Below, in pieces: positions 1-9,377 of a DNA stretch of 64,000 nt. The DNA is from an uncultured Pseudomonadales bacterium. GTDB lineage: Bacteria; Pseudomonadota; Gammaproteobacteria; Pseudomonadales; Azotimanducaceae. The notes beneath the pieces were generated by a model. The model was not told the DNA's origin, ran no database searches, and saw only the letters and a list, made by a program, of their open reading frames with translations. How positions within the stretch are numbered: position 1 is the stretch's first letter; the number at the start of each line of letters is the position of its first letter. The position numbers were made by a program, and so were the translations under genes. Location of the stretch: NCBI GenBank assembly GCA_951813515.1, contig OX638346.1, forward strand, positions 2,597,617-2,661,616, given 5' to 3'.

Positions 1-723
1 TATCGCCAGGCCAAGCGCCGCGTCTACTGCGGCTGTCGCGCGGCCGTCTACAACGGGCTGGACGGCAATACGCGACCGCCGACCGATGTTCCTGCCATAG
101 CCCTGAACGAAAACCCCGACTGGCGCGTGGCGGGAGATGAAATGATCATCGACGGCGCATCATTCCCGCTGTCGTCGTTTCAGCTCCGAGGTCGCCACAA
201 CGCTTTCAATGTTGTGGCGGCGTGCGCAATCGCTTCGTTGACCGGACGCGAAGTCCTTGCGGAGCGTCTGTTCGATTTCCGAGGTCTTCCGCACCGCTCG
301 GCATTTGTAGGCACGGTGGGTTCGGTACGCTGCGTCGACGACTCCAAGGCGACCAACGTGGGCGCCTGCTCGGCGGCGCTTGCCGGGTTCGGCGAGGACG
401 GGGATGTCGTGCTGATAGCCGGAGGAGACGGCAAGAACGCGTCGTTCGAGCCGTTGAAGAGTCCGGTCGCACGCTATGCGAAACACGTCGTGCTGATCGG
501 CCGGGATGCCCCGCGCATCGAGGCTGCGCTGGGCGGCGTGGTACCGGTCAGCCAGGCGAGCGACATGGATCGAGCCGTTGCGAAGGCGCTGGCGGCGGCC
601 CGCGGGCGTGGCATCGTGCTGTTGTCGCCAGCCTGCGCCAGCTTCGACATGTTCGATGACTTTGAGGCCCGTGGCGATGCGTTCGCGGCGGCAGTCCAGA
701 GGGCGGCTAGTTCGCATGGTTGA
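1..723 (+). CDS. murD: UDP-N-acetylmuramoylalanine--D-glutamate ligase MurD, 3' part
   Basis: The frame is open from the first base of the window, so the 5' end lies outside; 240 residues are visible. MurD adds D-glutamate to UDP-MurNAc-L-Ala in the cytoplasm. What remains is the end of the central domain and the whole C-terminal Mur ligase domain. The linker motif LPHR is followed by DDSKATN, which is diagnostic for MurD, and then by the glycine-rich IAGGDGKN loop. The gene ends 8 bases inside ftsW, so the two are translationally coupled, as usual in dcw clusters. Identification is firm from the motifs and the following ftsW and murC; the true start cannot be given. Confidence 0.96.
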   Translation, partial: YRQAKRRVYCGCRAAVYNGLDGNTRPPTDVPAIALNENPDWRVAGDEMIIDGASFPLSSFQLRGRHNAFNVVAACAIASLTGREVLAERLFDFRGLPHRSAFVGTVGSVRCVDDSKATNVGACSAALAGFGEDGDVVLIAGGDGKNASFEPLKSPVARYAKHVVLIGRDAPRIEAALGGVVPVSQASDMDRAVAKALAAARGRGIVLLSPACASFDMFDDFEARGDAFAAAVQRAASSHG

Positions 724-1801
724 CCGTTTCGGCACAACCGTACTGATGGCGTGGTTTGCCGCGTTGGCCACCGGTGTCGTGATGGTGGCGTCGGCTGCCA
801 CGACGAACGCATATATCGCGAGACATTGCACGTTCGTGGCGGCGGCGCTCGCGGTATTCGCAATGATCGCGAACGTTCCGCTGCATGTCTGGGAATCATT
901 GCATCGCTGGTGCCTGGTCGCTGCCATCGCCGTGTGTGCCCTGGTGCTCGTTCCGGGCATCGGTCTCGAGGAGGGCGGCGCGCATCGATGGATCTGGCTC
1001 GGCGCGTTCACGCTGCAGCCGTCGGAGGCGGCGAAGTTCCTGTTGACGATCTATCTCGCGGCGTACTTTGCACGCGCCGGAGACAGTGTGCGGAGCGACA
1101 TCTGGGCATTCCTGCGACCTCTCGCGTGGGTTGGCGTTCTCGCGGGGCTGGTGTTGATCGAACCCGATTTCGGCACGACCCTGCTGCTCGCGCTGCTGGC
1201 AGGTGGACTCATGTTCCTGGCGGGCGCGCGCCTGCGGCACTTTCTCGGCGTGACGGGTGCGGCGGCGGTCGCCCTCATCGTTCTCCTGCGGCTGGAGGTC
1301 TACCGGGAGGAGCGCCTGGTAGCTTTCCTGGATCCCTGGTCGTTGCCCCATAGCGGTGGCTACCAGTTGACCCAGGCGCTTATCGCCTTTGGACGCGGCG
1401 AGTGGTTTGGCGTTGGCCTGGGCGAGGGCGTGCAGAAGCTCTCCTATCTTCCGGAAGCGCACAACGACTTCATCTTTGCGGTCATTGCCGAAGAACTTGG
1501 ATTGATCGGCGCCGGTGCCGTGTTCCTGCTCCTCGCATTCCTCGTGCTCTGCACCTTCTCGATCGCGCGGACCGCCGCGGCCCAGGGAAGGATGTTCGGC
1601 GCGTACGTGGCCTACGGCGCAGGATTGGTCATCGGCGCCCAGGTGCTGATCAACGTCGGCGTGAATACGGGTGTGCTGCCCACCACGGGCCTGACCCTGC
1701 CGTTCATAAGCTTCGGCGGTAACAGCCTGCTCGTTTGCGCCGGCCTGATGGCACTGGCTTTCAGGACGCACCTGGAGGGCGACGCGCGTGCAAGGCAGTG
1801 A
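716..1801 (+). CDS. ftsW: Septal peptidoglycan polymerase FtsW (SEDS family)
   Basis: FtsW is the SEDS glycosyltransferase that polymerises septal peptidoglycan together with FtsI. The protein has 361 residues with about ten hydrophobic segments. Family signatures are visible: HRWIWLGAFTLQPSE, then EPDFGTTLLL, then AHNDFIFAVIAEELG, and near the end LTLPFISFGGNSL. I chose the ATG at 716, which overlaps the end of murD, because the frame upstream of it is antisense-like filler without membrane segments. murC follows at once. The murG gene normally found after ftsW is absent. Confidence 0.95.
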   Translation: MVDRFGTTVLMAWFAALATGVVMVASAATTNAYIARHCTFVAAALAVFAMIANVPLHVWESLHRWCLVAAIAVCALVLVPGIGLEEGGAHRWIWLGAFTLQPSEAAKFLLTIYLAAYFARAGDSVRSDIWAFLRPLAWVGVLAGLVLIEPDFGTTLLLALLAGGLMFLAGARLRHFLGVTGAAAVALIVLLRLEVYREERLVAFLDPWSLPHSGGYQLTQALIAFGRGEWFGVGLGEGVQKLSYLPEAHNDFIFAVIAEELGLIGAGAVFLLLAFLVLCTFSIARTAAAQGRMFGAYVAYGAGLVIGAQVLINVGVNTGVLPTTGLTLPFISFGGNSLLVCAGLMALAFRTHLEGDARARQ

Positions 1802-1802
1802 A

Positions 1803-3200
1803 ATGGACACGAGGATGCGGCGCGTCAAGAGCATTCACTTTGTCGGCATCGGCGGTTCCGGCATGTGCGGTATCGCGGAAGTCCTCATGAACCAGGGTTA
1901 TGCCGTTACGGGTTCGGATAACGTGCGCTCTGCCAATACGGAACGTCTGGCGAAACAGGGTATTCCGATCAACATCGGCCATGACGGCGACAGGGCGGGC
2001 CGCACCGACGTCGTCGTGGTCTCCGCCGCCATCGGCGAGAACAATCCCGAGGTCGCCTTGGCGCGTGAGCGGCGCGTGCCCGTGGTGTCGCGGGCGACGA
2101 TGCTTGGCGAACTCATGCGTTATCGGCACGGTATCGCGGTTGCCGGCACCCACGGCAAGACGACCACGACCAGCCTGATCACGGCGATTTTCCAACACGC
2201 CGGGCTGGATCCCACCTATGTGATCGGTGGGTTGTTGAAGAGCGAAGGCCGCAACGCCAGGCTCGGCGCGGGGCGATACCTCGTCGCGGAGGCGGACGAG
2301 AGCGATGCTTCGTTCCTGTTTCTGCAGCCGATGACGGTCGTCGTGACGAATATCGACCGCGACCACCTGTCGTCCTACCGCAATGACTTCGAGTGGCTGA
2401 AACGCGGCTTTCTCGATTTCGTCGGCCGGCTGCCCTTCTACGGTGTGGCGGTGCTGTGTGTCGACGACGACAACGTGCGTTCGATGATCGGCGATTTCGC
2501 CCGCCCGGTGCTGACCTACGGTTTGCGCGACGACGCGGACTTTCGGGCGGTAGATGTGGTCGCGAAGGGAATGCGCTGGACCTTCACCGCGAGGCGGCCG
2601 AAGGGGGCGGACCTTGCGATCGAACTGCCAATGCCGGGCTTGCACAACGTCCTGAACGCACTCGCCGCGACCGCCGTCGCGACGGAGGAGGGTGTCCGCG
2701 ACGATCACATCATCGACGGACTCCGTCGGTTCAGGGGCGTCGGCCGGCGGTTTGAGGTCGCATCGCGCAGGGTGAACGGCAAGTTCATAACCCTGGTCGA
2801 CGACTACGGACATCATCCCACGGAAGTGCGGACAGTCATTGAAACGGCCCGCAGCGTCTGGCCCGAACGGCGCCTGGTGATGGTCTATCAACCCCATCGG
2901 TACACGCGTACCCAGGAACTGTATGACGACTTCGTCAAGGTGCTGCCGCTCGTGGACCTGTTGCTGATCGTCGAGGTGTATGCGGCGGGAGAGGACATGA
3001 TCGCGGGTGCCGATGGCAGGGCGCTGTGTCGCGGCGTGCGGCGTTTCGGGGGCATGAATCCCCTGTTTACGGAAACGCCGGAAGAGGCGCTGGAAATGTT
3101 GGGATCACTGCTCCGGGACGACGACGTGTTGATCGTTCAGGGGGCTGGAAATGTGAGCCGGGTCTCCCGGGGACTGGAGGAGTCGAGCAATGCGGCGTAA
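1803..3200 (+). CDS. murC: UDP-N-acetylmuramate--L-alanine ligase MurC
   Basis: MurC adds L-alanine to UDP-MurNAc, the first step of stem-peptide assembly. At 465 residues it has the normal family length. The N-terminal Rossmann motif HFVGIGGSGMCGIAEVL is present, as is the ATP loop GTHGKTTTTSL near residue 118 and the C-terminal DDYGHHPTEV signature. ATG 1803 is preferred over GTG 1788 because it lies just after the ftsW stop and begins the conserved region directly. The gene overlaps ftsQ by 11 bases. murB and ddl, which commonly sit between murC and ftsQ, are missing. Confidence 0.95.
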   Translation: MDTRMRRVKSIHFVGIGGSGMCGIAEVLMNQGYAVTGSDNVRSANTERLAKQGIPINIGHDGDRAGRTDVVVVSAAIGENNPEVALARERRVPVVSRATMLGELMRYRHGIAVAGTHGKTTTTSLITAIFQHAGLDPTYVIGGLLKSEGRNARLGAGRYLVAEADESDASFLFLQPMTVVVTNIDRDHLSSYRNDFEWLKRGFLDFVGRLPFYGVAVLCVDDDNVRSMIGDFARPVLTYGLRDDADFRAVDVVAKGMRWTFTARRPKGADLAIELPMPGLHNVLNALAATAVATEEGVRDDHIIDGLRRFRGVGRRFEVASRRVNGKFITLVDDYGHHPTEVRTVIETARSVWPERRLVMVYQPHRYTRTQELYDDFVKVLPLVDLLLIVEVYAAGEDMIAGADGRALCRGVRRFGGMNPLFTETPEEALEMLGSLLRDDDVLIVQGAGNVSRVSRGLEESSNAA

Positions 3201-3918
3201 ATCGTATGGTCCTGTCAGGTCGCTGACTGCGGCCTTGATGATGGTGGCGGTTGTGGCGATGGCCACCACCGCAGTGTGGCGCTACCTCGACACTCCGGTC
3301 GAACTCGTGAGGATCGCGGGGGATCTCACCGAGATCGAGAGGCAGGAAGTCCGCGCCGCAGTGATCGAGACCCTGGACTCGGCCGTCGCCGGCGTAGTTG
3401 ACGTGGTCGAGGCGATCGAAGCGCTCGGCTGGACCCGGGATACGCGCGTGAGTCGAATCGGACCCGGCGTGATCGATGTGTCGGTTCGGCGAGAGTCGCT
3501 GGCGGCGCGTTGGGGCAACGCGAAATACGTCACGACCGGCGGCGAGGTCGTCGGCGCGCCGGGGTTGCCGGTTGAGGAGGAAACGCTCCCGAAACTCTCC
3601 GGAACCCTTTCCACCAGCGCCGAGGCGATGCAGGTGTACGGCAAGTTGAGCGCCCGGCTGGCGGATGTTGGACTGACGTTGAAGACCCTCCAGGAGACCG
3701 AGGTGGGCGGCTGGGAGTTGATCCTAGAGGACGACGTTGTCGTGATGCTTGGTGCCCAGGATATCAACGGGCGTCTCGAGCGCGTGGTGGCGGTCTACGA
3801 GGACGCGCTGGCCCTTCAGATGGAGAAGGTTGATCGAATCGATGCGCGCTACGGCAGTGGCGTAGCTGTTCGTTGGCGGGACGAACTAGCGGAAGAAGCA
3901 CTGCTGGCCAGGAACTAG
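3190..3918 (+). CDS. ftsQ: Cell division protein FtsQ
   Basis: FtsQ is a bitopic inner-membrane protein that scaffolds FtsB, FtsL and later divisome proteins. The 242-residue product has a short cytoplasmic tail, one membrane segment (about residues 11-30, SLTAALMMVAVVAMATTAVW), a POTRA-like domain starting at PVELVRIAGDL, and a beta domain ending near residue 225. Sequence conservation in this family is low, so the call relies on topology, length and the position between murC and ftsA. The ATG at 3190 lies within the murC end, implying coupling. A hairpin sequence begins at its stop codon. Confidence 0.88.
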   Translation: MRRKSYGPVRSLTAALMMVAVVAMATTAVWRYLDTPVELVRIAGDLTEIERQEVRAAVIETLDSAVAGVVDVVEAIEALGWTRDTRVSRIGPGVIDVSVRRESLAARWGNAKYVTTGGEVVGAPGLPVEEETLPKLSGTLSTSAEAMQVYGKLSARLADVGLTLKTLQETEVGGWELILEDDVVVMLGAQDINGRLERVVAVYEDALALQMEKVDRIDARYGSGVAVRWRDELAEEALLARN

Positions 3919-3934
3919 TGTCGTGACGCGACAC
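3916..3934. repeat. Hairpin sequence starting at the ftsQ stop codon
   Basis: Six-base arms GTGTCG and CGACAC flank a TGACG loop directly after the TAG stop of ftsQ. The same first 11 bases (CTAGTGTCGTG) also begin the hairpin at 54656, again at a stop codon. No T-run follows, so a classical terminator is not supported. It could attenuate transcription or be a small dispersed palindrome. Confidence 0.45.
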
Positions 3935-3963
3935 GAGCCAACAAGCGAAGCGAGGAACCAATA

Positions 3964-5187
3964 GTGGCGGACAACGGTAGAAAGAAGATCATCGGACTCG
4001 ACATTGGCACCAGCAAGGTGGCTTCCCTGGTTGGAGAGGTCAACCCCGAGGGCGGTGTCGAGGTTGTCGGAATCGGTTCGCATCCTTCCACCGGGCTGAG
4101 AAAGGGCGTGGTGGTGGATATCGAATCCACCGTCCAGTCGATTCAGCGGGCCGTGGAGGAAGCGGAGCTGATGGGCGGGTGCAGGATCGATTCCGTGTAC
4201 GCCGGTATCGCCGGCAGCCATGTGCAGAGCCTGAATTCGCATGGAATCGTTGCCATACGCGACAACGAAGTGCAGCAACAGGATGTCGATCGGGTGATCG
4301 ACGCCGCCGGAGCAGTAGCCATTCCGGCGGATCAGAAGATCCTGCACGTGCTCACGCAGGAGTACCTGATCGACAGCCAGGACGGCGTAAAGGAGCCCCT
4401 CGGCATGTCGGGCGTGAGAATGGAAGCGAAGGTCCACCTGGTGAGCTGCGCCGTAAACGCCGCGCAGAACATAGAGAAGTGCATCGAACGCTGCGGCCTC
4501 GCGGTGAACGAAGTGATTCTGGAGCAACTGGCGTCGAGCTACTCCGTGCTGACGGACGACGAGCGGGAGCTGGGCGTCTGCCTGGTCGACATCGGCGGCG
4601 GCACCACCGATATAGCCGTCTTTACCGACGGCGCAATTCGCCACACCGCCGTGATTCCGATCGCTGGCGCACAGATCACCAATGATATCGCGATGGCGCT
4701 GCGGACACCGACGAGGCACGCGGAAGATATCAAGATCAAGTATGCGTGCGCCCTGAACAGGCTGGTGCATCCCGAGGAGACCATCATGGTTCCGGGTGTC
4801 GGAGAGAAACCGCGCCGCGACCTGCCGCGCCACGCGTTGTCAGAGGTCGTGGAGCCGCGATACGAAGAGTTGTTCACGCTTGTCAGAACGGAACTGCGTC
4901 GCAGCGGGTTCGAAGACATGTTGGGAGCCGGAATCGTGTTGACGGGCGGATCCTCCAAGATGGAGGGGGCGGTGGAGCTGGCGGAAGAGATCTTCGGCAT
5001 GCCGGTATCCGTCGGGACTCCGAGAGCCGTGGAAGGACTGCCCGACATCGTCCGCAATCCCATCTACGCGACCGGCGTGGGATTGCTCGTGTACGGACAG
5101 CAGCGAGAGAACGGCGGTCAGAACGGCAAGTCCGGCTCGCACGGGTTTTTCAGCCGCATCGGCAAGTGGTTCGGCGAAAACGTCTGA
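3964..5187 (+). CDS. ftsA: Cell division protein FtsA
   Basis: FtsA is the actin-like protein that tethers FtsZ filaments to the inner membrane. The 407-residue product shows the first phosphate loop IIGLDIGTSKVA at its start, the 1C (SHS2) region, the second phosphate motif CLVDIGGGTTDIAV, and the adenosine motif GIVLTGGSSKMEG. The last residues (GFFSRIGKWFGENV) form the amphipathic membrane-targeting helix. Translation starts at GTG 3964, preceded by GAGG at a suitable distance. It lies between ftsQ and ftsZ in the normal order. Confidence 0.97.
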   Translation: MADNGRKKIIGLDIGTSKVASLVGEVNPEGGVEVVGIGSHPSTGLRKGVVVDIESTVQSIQRAVEEAELMGGCRIDSVYAGIAGSHVQSLNSHGIVAIRDNEVQQQDVDRVIDAAGAVAIPADQKILHVLTQEYLIDSQDGVKEPLGMSGVRMEAKVHLVSCAVNAAQNIEKCIERCGLAVNEVILEQLASSYSVLTDDERELGVCLVDIGGGTTDIAVFTDGAIRHTAVIPIAGAQITNDIAMALRTPTRHAEDIKIKYACALNRLVHPEETIMVPGVGEKPRRDLPRHALSEVVEPRYEELFTLVRTELRRSGFEDMLGAGIVLTGGSSKMEGAVELAEEIFGMPVSVGTPRAVEGLPDIVRNPIYATGVGLLVYGQQRENGGQNGKSGSHGFFSRIGKWFGENV

Positions 5188-5218
5188 AGTTATCGAAAAA
5201 GAAGTGAGGAGCAGATAG

Positions 5219-6379
5219 ATGTTTGAATTGGTGGACAGCGCCCCCGAGGGTGCGATTATCAGGGTAATTGGTGTCGGCGGCGGCGGCGGCAATGCGGTGC
5301 AGCACATGCTGAAGCACGACGTGGAAGGCGTGGATTTCATCGCTGCCAACACGGATGCGCAGGCGTTGAAGAGCGTGAACGCCAACACGATCCTGCAGCT
5401 TGGCGCCTCGGTCACCAAGGGGCTGGGCGCTGGCGCGGATCCCGAGATCGGGAGACAGTCGGCGCTGGAGGACCGGGGTCGAATCGCCGAGATACTCGAC
5501 GGCGCGGACATGGTCTTCATCACCGCCGGAATGGGCGGTGGCACGGGGACGGGCGCGGCGCCCGTCGTCGCGGAGGTGGCCAAGGAACTCGACATCCTTA
5601 CGGTCGCCGTGGTGACCCGGCCATTCTCGTTCGAGAAACGCACGTTGACCGCGGAAAAGGGCCTCCAGGAACTCGAGCGGCACGTGGACTCTCTGATCGT
5701 CATTCCGAACGACAAGCTCCCTTCGGTACTGGGCGAGAAGACACTGGTGACGGACGCGTTTGCGGCGGCCAACGATGTGCTGCTCGGTGCGGTGCAGGGA
5801 ATCTCGGACCTGATCATCCGGCCCGGATTGATGAACACGGACTTTGCGGATGTGCGCACGGTCATGGCCGAGATGGGCAAGGCGATGATGGGCACCGGAC
5901 GGGCGACGGGGGAGACTCGTGCCCGGGATGCTGCGGAAGCCGCGATACGATGTCCGCTGCTCGAAGACATTGAACTGGAGGGAGCGCGCGGAGCGCTTGT
6001 CAACGTGGTGGCGGGATCCAATCTCAATCTCGGCGAGGTCTTTGAAGTAGGCAACACGGTCGAAGAGTTCACCTCGAAGGAATGCAAGGTTGTCCTCGGG
6101 ATGGTCGTTGACCCGGAGTGGGGAGACGATCTGAAGGTGACCGTAGTGGTTACGGGACTCGCCGATACGGTCGAGGGTCCCGACGGCGATCCGCGCATCG
6201 TCGAGGAAAAGGTCGCTGCGACGGACGCCGACGAACCCGTCGACTATGCGGAACTCGATCTCCCGACGTATCGCCGCAAGGGCGACACGTGGCGCGGCAG
6301 TCGCGTTCCCGAGGCGCAAGACGCCGGCGAGGAGAGCTACCTCGATATCCACGCGTTCCTGAATCGCACAAATCAGTAA
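5219..6379 (+). CDS. ftsZ: Cell division GTPase FtsZ
   Basis: FtsZ is the tubulin-like GTPase that forms the division ring. The 386-residue protein carries the glycine-rich start [14 protein letters not shown], the tubulin signature [11 protein letters not shown] and the T7 loop region. The acidic linker is followed by the C-terminal peptide [12 protein letters not shown], which is the binding site for FtsA and ZipA. A good ribosome site (GAGGAG) lies 8-13 bases before ATG 5219. In most relatives lpxC follows; here the next gene is a deazaflavin-type nitroreductase. Confidence 0.98.
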   Translation: MFELVDSAPEGAIIRVIGVGGGGGNAVQHMLKHDVEGVDFIAANTDAQALKSVNANTILQLGASVTKGLGAGADPEIGRQSALEDRGRIAEILDGADMVFITAGMGGGTGTGAAPVVAEVAKELDILTVAVVTRPFSFEKRTLTAEKGLQELERHVDSLIVIPNDKLPSVLGEKTLVTDAFAAANDVLLGAVQGISDLIIRPGLMNTDFADVRTVMAEMGKAMMGTGRATGETRARDAAEAAIRCPLLEDIELEGARGALVNVVAGSNLNLGEVFEVGNTVEEFTSKECKVVLGMVVDPEWGDDLKVTVVVTGLADTVEGPDGDPRIVEEKVAATDADEPVDYAELDLPTYRRKGDTWRGSRVPEAQDAGEESYLDIHAFLNRTNQ

Positions 6380-6571
6380 CCGACGACCGTATCGGGGATC
6401 CGGGACGGGGAAGTTTCCGCCCGCTCTGACCCGTTCCGGAGCCCGTCGGATCCGTTCGCGCCGCGAGGGGATGCGGCAAGGGCCTCACGCCGGCAGATCG
6501 CTGCGGCTTCGTCGCCGGCCATGGGGCCCTTGCTATAGACTCACCAACTTCTTGTTCGCTTGAGCGTCGCC

Positions 6572-7012
6572 ATGGCCAAGTACGTTCCGACACCGGTCCA
6601 ATGGGTTCGTGAGCAGGTAGAGCTCTACGAGAGCAGCGGCGGAACGAAGGGTACGGAACTGCGCGAGACGGGCCTCCCCTGCATTATCGTCACCCACAGG
6701 GGCAACAGGACCGGTGCGATCCGCAAGACGCCGCTCATGCGGGTCAAGGATGGCGACAGCTACGTCCTGGTCGGTTCCATGGGCGGCGCGCCGCGGAATC
6801 CGGTCTGGGTCTACAACCTGCGCGCCGAGGGGAATGTCGAGATTCGGGACAGGGCCGAGGTGTTCAGGATGCGCGCACGGGAGGTCGAGAGCGCCGAGGA
6901 GCGCGCGCGCGTGTGGGCCATCGCGGTCGCGGCGTTTCCACCGTATGCGGACTACAGGGAAAGGGCAGCGCCCACCCGGACGATCCCGGTCTTCATCGCC
7001 GAGCCGGTATAG
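6572..7012 (+). CDS. Deazaflavin (F420)-dependent nitroreductase-family protein, Ddn-like
   Basis: This 146-residue protein resembles the Ddn / FDOR-A split-beta-barrel family, which uses reduced F420 to reduce activated alkenes, quinones or nitro compounds. Supporting features are the start VREQVELYESSGG, the LPCIIVTHRGNRTGAIRKTP segment, the cofactor-proximal GSMGGAPRNPVWVYNL motif, and the late PPYADYRERA region. ATG 6572 is chosen over TTG 6560 by family length. It lies between ftsZ and a gene on the other strand, in the place of lpxC. An F420 biosynthesis operon at 39-49 kb supports the cofactor call. The substrate is unknown. Confidence 0.85.
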   Translation: MAKYVPTPVQWVREQVELYESSGGTKGTELRETGLPCIIVTHRGNRTGAIRKTPLMRVKDGDSYVLVGSMGGAPRNPVWVYNLRAEGNVEIRDRAEVFRMRAREVESAEERARVWAIAVAAFPPYADYRERAAPTRTIPVFIAEPV

Positions 7013-7026
7013 AACAGCGGAGACCG

Positions 7027-7920
7027 TCAGCCGAATTCCTTCGCCAGCGCCGCGATGTGCGCCGGAGTTGTGCCGCAGCAACCGCCGACCAGGACAACGC
7101 CGCGTTTGGCCCAGCCCCGGGCGTGTTCCACGAGGCGGTCGGGCGTTGCATCGGCATCGAACGACCAGTTCGGGGATGCGAACTCGCCGACTTCCGGGTA
7201 GACCCCGATGGGTCCCGGCCAGCGTTCGCGCACCATCGTGATCGCCTGTGGCGTCACGTCGATGTCGCTGTGCATGATGTTGACGACGCTCGGACCCATC
7301 GGGATGAGCGCGTCCAGTGGCCTGGCGAAGTCCATGTTGGGCAGGTCGAAACTCACGAGACCATCGCCGTCGACGCGTTGCTTGCAGCTCACCCCCAGCC
7401 AGACCGGAAGGCCGGTTTCGAGCGCCGCTTCCATCGCCCGGGTCGCATGACGGGTGTCCTGCATCATTTCCAGGGCGATGAGGTCTACCCCGCTGTCGGC
7501 GAGAATCGCCGCAAGTTCCCTGAGCCCCGCCAGCTCGAGGTCGGGATCGGGATAGTTGGCGGCGTTCATGCCCGGCGGCAGGTTTGAGATCGATCCGGCA
7601 ATGGCGACGTCCCTGCCCGACGCGTCCCGCGCCTGGATCGCAAGTTGCACGGCGTTGCGGTTGATGGTCTCGAATTCCCTGCCGAGCCCCGCCGGTTCGA
7701 GCAGAAATCGGGTGGTGCCGAACGTATTGGTGATGATCACCTCGGCCCCTGCGGTGATGTAGTCTTCGTGCACCGCGCGCACCACGTCGGGGTGGCTGTG
7801 GACGGCCAGTCCCGACCAGGCGCTCCGGCTCATCGGCACGCCTCGTCGCTGGAGTTCGGATCCAGTCCCGCCATCTATGATGACGATCTGATTTGTTTCG
7901 AGCTTTTCCTGCCAGGACAC
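7027..7920 (-). CDS. Homocysteine S-methyltransferase family protein
   Basis: The 297-residue product matches the MetH N-terminal / BHMT-type TIM barrel that transfers a methyl group to homocysteine-like thiols. The start IVIIDGGTGSELQRRG, the VIITNTFGTT motif and the three zinc-binding cysteines (LGVSCK and GGCCGTTP) are present. Start is set at GTG (base 7920) because the family begins right there; the upstream extension has no family character. It lies tail to tail with the Ddn-like gene. The methyl donor (S-methylmethionine, betaine or another) cannot be read from sequence. Confidence 0.88.
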   Translation of the reverse strand: MSWQEKLETNQIVIIDGGTGSELQRRGVPMSRSAWSGLAVHSHPDVVRAVHEDYITAGAEVIITNTFGTTRFLLEPAGLGREFETINRNAVQLAIQARDASGRDVAIAGSISNLPPGMNAANYPDPDLELAGLRELAAILADSGVDLIALEMMQDTRHATRAMEAALETGLPVWLGVSCKQRVDGDGLVSFDLPNMDFARPLDALIPMGPSVVNIMHSDIDVTPQAITMVRERWPGPIGVYPEVGEFASPNWSFDADATPDRLVEHARGWAKRGVVLVGGCCGTTPAHIAALAKEFG

Positions 7921-8083
7921 GATGGGGTGCTCGGTTGTCGAACCCGAACGCGGCGTTGCGTTCACCTTGCGGCAGGATGCTACAGGCGCGTTTGCCGATT
8001 GACGAGTTGAGGGCGGAGAATCGGGCAGCGTGGGCCGCTCGGCAATTCCATTGCGTAGCGGTGGCCGGTAGTCTGTGCGCCAC

Positions 8084-9319
8084 ATGGAGATTCTCGACTA
8101 CGAACACGACCGCGACTTCGAAGCGGTGAAGCGCATTCTGTATGAGGTGGGGTGGCTCGAGGATGAGGACGACGCCACCGCGTTCGAGGCGGAAGCGCGC
8201 GCCTCCCGCGGTTTCGTCGTTTCGATCGAAGGGGAGGCGGAGTCCGCCGTCTTTACCGTTCCCGGATCCCTGCGCCACGGTGACGCGGACCTCGAAATGA
8301 CCGCGTTCACGGGCGTGGTCACCAGCCGCGTCGCGCGCAAGCTGGGTGCCGCAACCCGACTCACCGCCCGCGCCCTGGCCGTCGGCGCGGAGGCCGGCAG
8401 CGAAGTCGCCGCGCTCACGATGTTCGATCAGGGCTACTACGAGCGGCTGGGATTCGGCACCGGGGCCTATGAGAACCGCATCAGGTTCGATCCGGCCACG
8501 CTGCGTGTCAATCGGTCTTTTCGGCCGCCCAGGCGATTGACCGCGGAAAACTGCCGCGACATCTACCAGGCGATGCGCGCGCGCCAGCGCGGTCACGGCA
8601 GCATCGTCATGAACGTCGACGGAGGCCTGCAGGCCGAACTCTCCTCCTACAAGGCAACGAAGACCATTGGCCTCGGCTACTACGATGGTGACGACGGCGC
8701 CTTGTCACACTTTCTATTTGGCCAGACTAGCGGCGAAGATGGCCCCTACAGGATTCGGTGGTTCGCGTACCGCTCCTCTGAACAGTTGATGGAGCTTCTG
8801 GCCCTGATTAGGTCACTGGGCGACCAGGTGTACTCCGTGGCTATGGAGGAGCCACCGGGTATCCAGTTCCAAGACCTGTTGAACCAACCTGCTCGCAACC
8901 GTGATGTCAGCGAGGGCTCGAAACACGCGGGCGCACACACTACCCGGGCCCATGCGCAGTTTCGAATCCTCGATGTCCCGAAGTGCCTGGCGAAGACCCA
9001 TCTCGATGCTGAGAACGTGACCTTCAACCTACGGCTCTCGGATCCGGTCGCGGATCATCTTCAGGCCGGAACACGTTGGCGGGGTGTCGCCGGCGAATAC
9101 GTCGTGACTCTGGGTGAAGACTGCTCGGCAGAGCAGGGGCGGTCGAGGCGGCTCGCGACGCTGCACGCGTCGGTGGGCGCGTTCAGCCGCCTCTGGCTGG
9201 GGGTGCGCGGCGCATCAAGCCTGGCGGTGACGGATGACTTGCGCGGTGATGGTGACTTGCTCAGGAAACTCGACCGAGCCGTGCGGCTGCCGCAGCCCCA
9301 CTTTGGATGGCCCTTCTGA
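8084..9319 (+). CDS. Eis-like GNAT acetyltransferase with SCP2-type C-terminal domain
   Basis: The 411-residue product has the three-part layout of the Eis family, known mainly from actinobacteria: a GNAT domain (about residues 1-130, with VTSRVARKLGAATRLTARAL as the acetyl-CoA loop region and a DQGYYERLGFG motif), a second GNAT-like domain, and a sterol-carrier-protein fold at the end. The last residues PHFGWPF match the usual Eis-type C terminus, whose carboxylate takes part in catalysis. ATG 8084 is preferred over the upstream one at 8075. Substrate (polyamine, aminoglycoside or protein) is unknown. It is divergent from the methyltransferase gene. Confidence 0.85.
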   Translation: MEILDYEHDRDFEAVKRILYEVGWLEDEDDATAFEAEARASRGFVVSIEGEAESAVFTVPGSLRHGDADLEMTAFTGVVTSRVARKLGAATRLTARALAVGAEAGSEVAALTMFDQGYYERLGFGTGAYENRIRFDPATLRVNRSFRPPRRLTAENCRDIYQAMRARQRGHGSIVMNVDGGLQAELSSYKATKTIGLGYYDGDDGALSHFLFGQTSGEDGPYRIRWFAYRSSEQLMELLALIRSLGDQVYSVAMEEPPGIQFQDLLNQPARNRDVSEGSKHAGAHTTRAHAQFRILDVPKCLAKTHLDAENVTFNLRLSDPVADHLQAGTRWRGVAGEYVVTLGEDCSAEQGRSRRLATLHASVGAFSRLWLGVRGASSLAVTDDLRGDGDLLRKLDRAVRLPQPHFGWPF

Positions 9320-9377
9320 AGCAGCGCCGGCAATCGAGTGCGTCCCGCCCGAACGACGTCCGCTTGCCAGGCCGTTC

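Noticed and set aside
1788..1802. GTG start for murC inside ftsW
   Set aside because: The ATG five codons later directly precedes the conserved start; the GTG adds only MQGSE and has no better ribosome site.
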